Both the position numbers and the translations under genes were made by a program. A stretch of 36,799 bases of DNA from Acetobacterium sp. (GTDB lineage: Bacteria; Bacillota; Clostridia; Eubacteriales; Eubacteriaceae). Below, in pieces: positions 32,241 to 36,799 of this stretch. Location of the stretch: NCBI RefSeq assembly GCF_030652775.1, contig NZ_JAUSPS010000042.1, forward strand, positions 1-36,799, read 5' to 3'. The first letter of the stretch is position 1, and every line of letters starts with the position of its first letter. Below the pieces are notes generated by a model, which saw only the letters and a list, made by a program, of their open reading frames with translations, was not told where the DNA came from and ran no database searches.

Positions 32241-33398
32241 CTAATATTTTCCGTGATCGATTACATACTGATGAACCGCCTGGAGTTTTTCCAGATCCAG
32301 GCCTTTACCCCGCAGAATGGATTTGCCGGTGGTAAAAATATAGCCGCCTCCGGGAGCCCCTTCCGCGATCATTTTTTTGGCAATATCAATGCATTGTTCA
32401 GTGGAGTGGGATTTCAGGGCCTCAATGGGATAGTTGCCCATGATGCACATGGTCTTGCCCACCTTTTCCTTAATTGTCTTCATTTCGCCGTATTCAAAAA
32501 TGCCTACCACATTGGGGTTCAGGCTGCCCAGATAATCGTATAATTTGGACCAGTTGCCTTCAATAAACAAGGCCACCGTGTAGCCCATACCGGTAAGGGT
32601 GTTGACCAGTCGGGAAAAGGTTGGCCAGTAAAAACGTTCAAACTGTTTGGGGTTTAAAAATGACGGCATATGCAGAGGCATAAAGATGGCCGGGATTTTT
32701 TTGGGTGGCCCGGTATAGCTGGTAACCCCCCACCGCAGCAGCAGCGGAAACAGCGCCTCGCAGGCCTGCTCGACCAGCTCGGGACAGCGATGCATATCCA
32801 CTGAGATCCCCATAAAACTGCGGAGCTGATCGGCCAGAAAATCAAAAGGGGCTTCAATCATATTATCAGAAATAATCGGGACTCCCACCGAGGCACTGCA
32901 GTGGACGTCAATTTCCTGAAGGATTCGGGAATTGCGCATATAACTGAGTGCGCCTTTGGCCAGGTTAAGTCCGCCCAACCCGCCGGGCTGATCAAAAGCC
33001 TTGTATTGCCGGGGCAGGACCTTATCCACCAGGGTCTTGAAGGGATCCTTAATCAGTTCTTCATACTCGCTGGCTAGCATGCCGCAAACCTCAGGATGCT
33101 GCATAAAGCCATCCTTATTAGGAACAAAATTCTGGGATCCGATGGCCGTATACAGCCCCGGACATCGTAAAAAGGCTGAAGTAGCGGCATCTACCTTCAT
33201 GTCCTGATAATAAATGGGCAGACATTCTCTGACAATCTCCAGATCCCAGGTGGCCGATTTGAGGTGACGGCCGCAATAATCCACAGCCACCTCGGGGCCG
33301 TTTAAGGCAAAAATTGGGATCCGGTCTGGTTTTTCCAGATTAACTGCTTTTTCAATACGGATCAATCGCTCATCCAATAATCTTTTGGCATCACTCAT
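32241..33398 (-). CDS. Uroporphyrinogen decarboxylase-family protein (MtaA/CmuA-like branch)
   Basis: This 385-residue protein belongs to the UroD/MtaA/CmuA TIM-barrel superfamily that in anaerobes is dominated by methyltransferases. N-terminal NLEKPDRIPIFALN is typical. At the place where MtaA-type enzymes have a zinc-binding His-x-Cys, this protein reads ALFIEGNWSKLYDYL (277-290) with no Cys, so zinc-thiolate activation is doubtful. There are many other Cys (42, 59, 79, 105, 167, 205, 213, 318, 336). It is unlikely to be a heme enzyme, since no hem genes are near. It may act with a corrinoid protein. The one at 21.6 kb is not adjacent. Confidence 0.8.
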   Translation of the reverse strand: MSDAKRLLDERLIRIEKAVNLEKPDRIPIFALNGPEVAVDYCGRHLKSATWDLEIVRECLPIYYQDMKVDAATSAFLRCPGLYTAIGSQNFVPNKDGFMQHPEVCGMLASEYEELIKDPFKTLVDKVLPRQYKAFDQPGGLGGLNLAKGALSYMRNSRILQEIDVHCSASVGVPIISDNMIEAPFDFLADQLRSFMGISVDMHRCPELVEQACEALFPLLLRWGVTSYTGPPKKIPAIFMPLHMPSFLNPKQFERFYWPTFSRLVNTLTGMGYTVALFIEGNWSKLYDYLGSLNPNVVGIFEYGEMKTIKEKVGKTMCIMGNYPIEALKSHSTEQCIDIAKKMIAEGAPGGGYIFTTGKSILRGKGLDLEKLQAVHQYVIDHGKY

Positions 33399-33468
33399 TT
33401 ATATTGACCTTTATCCTTTAATATAGAAATCATTTTAAATATTACATATGTTCAAATTATCATTATTC

Positions 33469-33482
33469 TTGACAATTGTCAA
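33469..33482. promoter_or_regulatory. TTGACAATTGTCAA palindrome in divergent region
   Basis: A perfect 14-bp palindrome between the UroD-like gene and the ArsR gene. On the minus strand it contains TTGACA, which could be a -35 box for the UroD-like gene with TAATTT 17 bp downstream (a weak -10). It might also be a regulator site. Confidence 0.4.
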
Positions 33483-33519
33483 TATTTATTGAGTCTAAAA
33501 TGGTGCTTGAAAATAGTGC

Positions 33520-33548
33520 TTGATTCCGGAAAAAGAATGTGCTATCAT
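33520..33548 (+). promoter_or_regulatory. Promoter of the metal-efflux operon
   Basis: TTGATT (33520-33525), a 17-bp spacer and TATCAT (33543-33548), immediately upstream of the operator. Confidence 0.7.
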
Positions 33549-33552
33549 GATG

Positions 33553-33582
33553 TTAATATGTGAGCAAGTGTTCACATATTAA
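33553..33582 (+). promoter_or_regulatory. CzrA/SmtB-type operator
   Basis: Perfect arms TTAATATGTGA and TCACATATTAA flank 8 bp. The inner ATATGTGA-gCAAGTGt-TCACATAT closely follows the known 12-2-12 operator pattern of Zn/Cd-sensing ArsR-family repressors. It lies between the -10 and the ribosome site AAGGAG. Confidence 0.85.
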
Positions 33583-33591
33583 GGAGAAGCG

Positions 33592-33903
33592 ATGGATAAA
33601 GTTTTGAAAAACGATCATACCGAAGAAACCTTATTTGAGGTGGCCGAATTTTTTAAGGTGCTGGGCGATCCCACCCGAATAAAAATTGTTTCTGCACTGT
33701 TTGAAAATGGTGAGTTGTGTGTGAATGATATTGTCAATCTGGTGGATGTCAGCCGAACGGCGGTGTCCCATCAACTACGGATCTTGAAAGATAAACGGAT
33801 CATCAGTTACCGAAAAGAAGGTCAAATGAAATTTTATCACCTGGACGATGCCCATGTGGAAGTGATTGTCCTATTGACGATCACCCATTTAAGTCATCAC
33901 TAG
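33592..33903 (+). CDS. ArsR/SmtB-family zinc-type repressor
   Basis: This 103-residue repressor of CzrA/SmtB type carries the complete alpha-5 metal site: D86, H88, H99 and H102 (D-x-H-x10-H-x2-H), which binds Zn2+ or Co2+ at the dimer interface. C43 in ELCVNDI is the only alpha-3 cysteine, so a CadC-like soft-metal site is not complete. Recognition region: DVSRTAVSHQLRILKDKRII. It sits behind its operator and 24 bp before the P-type ATPase gene, so it should release efflux when zinc is high. ATG follows AAGGAGAAGCG. Confidence 0.93.
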   Translation: MDKVLKNDHTEETLFEVAEFFKVLGDPTRIKIVSALFENGELCVNDIVNLVDVSRTAVSHQLRILKDKRIISYRKEGQMKFYHLDDAHVEVIVLLTITHLSHH

Positions 33904-33927
33904 GTGTAGCGAAAAGAGGTTATCAGC

Positions 33928-36120
33928 ATGAAAGTATTTTTAGAAGGACTCAACTGTGCCAATTGTGCCGGGAAAATTGAAAAACTGGTTGGCAAAATGC
34001 CGAATGTCAGAGCGGCTAGTCTGTCCCTGGCCACTGGGTCACTGGTGATTGACGAAGGGGAGGGATTTGCTCAGGAAGAAACCTATGATGCGATCGTCAA
34101 ACTGGTTCATTCCCTGGAACCCCATGTGGTCGTTTCGAAAAACCGGAAACGATCGGCTGCAGCAGAACCCTGCGGTTGTGAAGGTCATTCGGATGATGAT
34201 CATGCGGCCCTGGCGCCCCATGAACACGGGCAGGCCCTGGGAGATATGGATAAACGGCAGAAGCTTGAGCTGATTACGGCGATTGGATTATTTATGCTGG
34301 GTTTTGTTTTCCAGGCATTGCTTCCGGCCAATCTGGAAGTGATCACCATTGGCGTTTTCCTGGGCGCTTATTTACTGGCTGGGTATCGGGTTATTTTACT
34401 GGCTTTTCGAAATATTGGTCAGGGTCAAATCTTTGACGAAAATTTCCTGATGACCATCGCCACCTTTGGCGCTCTGGTCTTAACCGAATGGCCGGAAGCT
34501 GCGGGAGTCATGATCTTTTTTGGGATCGGTGAATATTTCCAGGATCGGGCCGTCGACAATGCCCGCCGCTCGATTGCCGAAACCATCAGTTTCAATGCCA
34601 TCACCGCCAATCGGGTTGGCCCCGAAGGCGAGGTTGTTATTGATGCCAAACTGGTTAAGGTGGGCGATGTGCTGGTGATCAAACCCGGCGAAAAAATCCC
34701 TGCCGATGGGGTCATCCTGCAAGGGCTTTCCCATTTGGACACCTCTCCGCTGACCGGGGAATCTTATCCCCGCAAAGTTGAAAAGGGGGATGAAATCCTC
34801 AGTGGGATGATTAACGGCAATGCGGTGCTGAAGGTGCTGGTTACCAAAGACTATGAAAACTCTACCGCCATGAAAATTATGCATCTGATTGAAGAAGCCA
34901 GCGATAAAAAAGGCAAAACTGAGAAGTTCATCACCAAGTTTTCGCATTACTATACCCCTATTGTGGTATTTTCAGCCATTGCCATGGCCATTATTCCGCC
35001 GCTGCTGATTCCCGGGGCGTCTTGGGAAACCTGGTTTTACCAGAGTCTGATCTTCCTGGTGGTCTCCTGCCCCTGTGCCCTGGTGTTATCGATACCGATC
35101 AGTTATTTCGGCGGTATTGGCCGGGCTTCCAAGGAAGGGGTGCTGATTAAAGGCGGAAATTATCTGGATGTTCTTTATCAGAGTAATGTCTTTGTTTTTG
35201 ACAAAACCGGTACCCTGACCCAGGGTGAATTCAAGGTCATCAAAACCGTACCAGCAACCGGGTTTAGCGAAGTCGAGCTGTTAGCAGCGGCGGCTGCCGG
35301 GGAACACTATTCCAACCATCCCATTGGTAAGGCGATCACCGCTTATGCCCGGCAGGATGTGGACGAAAACCGGTTGAAAAATTACGCCGAAATTCCCGGC
35401 AAAGGAACCCGGGTCGAAGTTGACGACCAGGTGATTCTAGCCGGAAATAAGAGTTTGCTGCAGGATCATCAGATTGGGGTGGCCGAAAATAACGAAGCGG
35501 GCACGATTGTGTATCTCGCCATCGATAATCAACTGGCCGGATACCTGGTGCTGGGGGACATGGTTAAAGAAAGTGCCTTCGCTGCCCTGCAACAGTTAAA
35601 GAAACTGGGGGTCAGAAAAACAGTGATGCTCAGCGGCGATAATTCACAGGTCGCCAACCAGATCGGTAAGCAGCTGCAGCTGGATGAAGTGCGGGGGGAT
35701 TGCTTGCCCCAGGATAAGGTGGCTGCCTTTGAAAAAATAAAGCTGGATAATAAGGATGGAAAAACGATCTTTGTCGGCGACGGCATGAATGATGCCCCGG
35801 TGCTGGCCATGGCCGATGCCGGCATCGCCATGGGCGCTCTGGGTTCAGATGCGGCCATTGAGGCTGCCGATATCATTCTGATGAAAGATGACCCCATGGA
35901 CATTGTCAAATCAGTGGATATTGCCAAGTATACCCGACGGATCATGATTCAGAATATTGTTCTGGCATTGGGGATAAAGATCACGGTCCTGACCATGACC
36001 TTCTTTGGCATGGGTGAAATGTATCTGGCGATTTTTGCCGACGTCGGCGCCGCTATTTTGACTATCCTAAATACCACCCGGATCCTGCGCTACCGGGGCT
36101 TCTGGCAGAAAAGAAGGTAA
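33928..36120 (+). CDS. Heavy-metal P1B-type ATPase (Zn/Cd/Pb export)
   Basis: This 730-residue efflux pump has an N-terminal HMA domain with GLNCANC (C10, C13), then a Cys/His/Asp-rich linker (82-100, CGCEGHSDDDH...PHEHG), eight membrane helices with CPC at 381-383, phosphorylation site D425 in DKTGT, the SNHP nucleotide motif, and GDGMNDAPVLAMAD in the hinge. CPC with a His-rich linker and a zinc-type repressor points to the ZntA/CadA class (Zn2+, Cd2+, Pb2+) rather than copper. ATG is preceded by AAAGAGGTTATCAGC. It is co-transcribed with the repressor. Confidence 0.94.
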   Translation: MKVFLEGLNCANCAGKIEKLVGKMPNVRAASLSLATGSLVIDEGEGFAQEETYDAIVKLVHSLEPHVVVSKNRKRSAAAEPCGCEGHSDDDHAALAPHEHGQALGDMDKRQKLELITAIGLFMLGFVFQALLPANLEVITIGVFLGAYLLAGYRVILLAFRNIGQGQIFDENFLMTIATFGALVLTEWPEAAGVMIFFGIGEYFQDRAVDNARRSIAETISFNAITANRVGPEGEVVIDAKLVKVGDVLVIKPGEKIPADGVILQGLSHLDTSPLTGESYPRKVEKGDEILSGMINGNAVLKVLVTKDYENSTAMKIMHLIEEASDKKGKTEKFITKFSHYYTPIVVFSAIAMAIIPPLLIPGASWETWFYQSLIFLVVSCPCALVLSIPISYFGGIGRASKEGVLIKGGNYLDVLYQSNVFVFDKTGTLTQGEFKVIKTVPATGFSEVELLAAAAAGEHYSNHPIGKAITAYARQDVDENRLKNYAEIPGKGTRVEVDDQVILAGNKSLLQDHQIGVAENNEAGTIVYLAIDNQLAGYLVLGDMVKESAFAALQQLKKLGVRKTVMLSGDNSQVANQIGKQLQLDEVRGDCLPQDKVAAFEKIKLDNKDGKTIFVGDGMNDAPVLAMADAGIAMGALGSDAAIEAADIILMKDDPMDIVKSVDIAKYTRRIMIQNIVLALGIKITVLTMTFFGMGEMYLAIFADVGAAILTILNTTRILRYRGFWQKRR

Positions 36121-36146
36121 TTAAGCATTTTATATAATAATATAAA

Positions 36147-36190
36147 CAGAGCGGTAAAATTTCACGAAATTTTACCGCTCTGAATTTTTT
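36147..36190 (+). terminator. Terminator after P-type ATPase
   Basis: A perfect 17-bp stem CAGAGCGGTAAAATTTC/GAAATTTTACCGCTCTG is followed by AATTTTTT. It is convergent with the MOSC gene. Confidence 0.88.
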
Positions 36191-36209
36191 GCGCTCATTT
36201 TAATCAGGG

Positions 36210-36644
36210 TTACAGATCTAATCGTTCAATAGTATCGCCAATTTTGACGAGACCACCGTTAATGACGGCGGTAAAGACGACTTCGTGTGCCAGCGGACAG
36301 ATTTGCTGGCTATCGGTAATCTCACAGCCAAAGCACTTTTTGCCAACTTGGGTAATTTTTTGGACCGTGTCGCCAATTTTCAACAGACTTCCGACCGGAA
36401 GTTTGTAGAGCTCGATATTTTCAGTAATGACATTTTCATTAAACCGTTTGGTGCACAATCCGGAGAGGTGCAGTTGTTCCATTTTTTGGATGCTTTCGAT
36501 CCCGAAAAAACTTACCTGCCGCAGATCCTTGCCACCGTGGCGGTCACCTTCGATACCAAAATCTTTAATGAAAAAACCAGATGTCTCAAGGGGGACAGTC
36601 TGGCCCTTTTCAACGCTCTTATATAATTTAATAACGCAGCTCAT
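36210..36644 (-). CDS. MOSC-domain protein
   Basis: This 144-residue single MOSC domain belongs to a group that handles sulfur or binds molybdenum cofactor. Features are FGIEGDRHGGKDLRQVSFF at 29-47, RFNENVITENIEL, VGSLLKIGDTV, and C104/C107 in KKCFGCEI, where a conserved cysteine is expected. Many anaerobe MOSC proteins sit near Mo-cofactor or xanthine dehydrogenase genes. No such genes are visible here. ATG follows TTAAGGAGCGAAACG. Confidence 0.88.
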   Translation of the reverse strand: MSCVIKLYKSVEKGQTVPLETSGFFIKDFGIEGDRHGGKDLRQVSFFGIESIQKMEQLHLSGLCTKRFNENVITENIELYKLPVGSLLKIGDTVQKITQVGKKCFGCEITDSQQICPLAHEVVFTAVINGGLVKIGDTIERLDL

Positions 36645-36689
36645 CGTTTCGCTCCTTAACTAGTACAGCATTGCAAAAATGTCTGTGAA

Positions 36690-36799
36690 TTAAATTGTTA
36701 ATGGTACTCCTGCATAGGTCCATTTAAAAGGATGAGCCGTAAGGTTGTATTGTTCCACGAATTTTTGGATGCTTTTCATTAATTCTGCTATGGAAGAAT
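36690..36799 (-). mobile_element. 3' end of IS630-family transposase gene (cut by window edge)
   Basis: The last 110 bases encode, on the minus strand, a C-terminal 35 residues ending FVEQYNLTAHPFKWTYAGVPLTI and a TAA stop. The YN..A.PF.WTY.G.PL pattern is the C-terminal signature of IS630-type DDE transposases. The insertion lies just upstream of the MOSC gene. The adjacent sequence 36661-36689 may include the IS end, but the opposite end is outside the window so the inverted repeats cannot be compared. The rest of the gene lies outside, so I cannot tell whether the element is intact. Confidence 0.75.

Overview
The window looks like chromosomal DNA of an anaerobic, nitrogen-fixing acetogenic Firmicute, most likely Acetobacterium or a close relative. 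The evidence is an isolated formate-tetrahydrofolate ligase gene (Wood-Ljungdahl pathway), an orphan methyltransferase-type corrinoid protein, a MtaA/UroD-like protein, a tungsten-enzyme radical SAM maturase, a Firmicutes-type class III fructose-1,6-bisphosphatase, and a clostridial nif cluster (nifI1-nifI2 between nifH and nifD, a nifN-nifB fusion, a Clostridium pasteurianum-type 2Fe-2S ferredoxin). The species assignment is inference.

Layout. (1) 1-9.6 kb, minus strand: nifH-nifI1-nifI2-nifD-nifK, a 195-bp gap holding a large inverted repeat, then nifE-nifN/B-2Fe-2S ferredoxin. A 49-bp segment of that gap element recurs just downstream of the ferredoxin gene, so two copies bracket the cofactor-assembly module. 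nifH is preceded by a sigma-70-type promoter and a leader of about 300 nt with three successive terminator-like hairpins. Each is overlapped by a small AGAC-(AANGNN)-GTCT hairpin that resembles ANTAR antitermination targets. (2) 9.8-11.4 kb, minus: an AnfO-family gene followed by a gene with MORN2/YwqK-like repeats and a CxxCxxCxxC tail. (3) 11.7-14.1 kb, minus: a membrane protein/XRE regulator pair, an SPL-type radical SAM protein and a pentapeptide-repeat protein. (4) 14.2-17.2 kb, plus: aminotransferase, YhaM-like 3'-5' exoribonuclease, acyl-ACP thioesterase. (5) 17.6-21.4 kb: fhs (+) convergent with fbp (-). (6) 21.6-23.2 kb: corrinoid protein and GntR/UTRA regulator, then tRNA-Val(GAC) on minus. 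(7) 23.5-27.6 kb: MmcQ/YjbR protein, an ArsR regulator with the tungsten-oxidoreductase maturase, a lipoprotein and a membrane HExxH protein. (8) 27.7-32 kb: pfkA with a structured leader, a small acidic protein, a ZIP transporter, a HdeD-like protein and endonuclease IV. (9) 32-36.8 kb: a UroD-family protein with an unlisted 50-residue gene, a CzrA/SmtB-like repressor with a Zn/Cd P-type ATPase, a MOSC protein, and the 3' end of an IS630-type transposase cut by the window edge.

Working together. The nif block encodes the nitrogenase catalytic proteins, the NifI1/NifI2 switch-off pair, the NifEN-B cofactor assembly line and an electron carrier. The tandem attenuators suggest expression is decided after initiation, which suits nitrogen-status control. 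fhs, fbp and pfkA are central carbon genes placed as single units with their own terminators. Two ArsR-family modules carry clear palindromic operators next to good promoters. The most interesting undescribed features are the triple attenuator leader, the repeat bracketing nifE-nifN/B-fd, and the AnfO plus Cys-tail gene pair beside an apparently molybdenum-type nif cluster.
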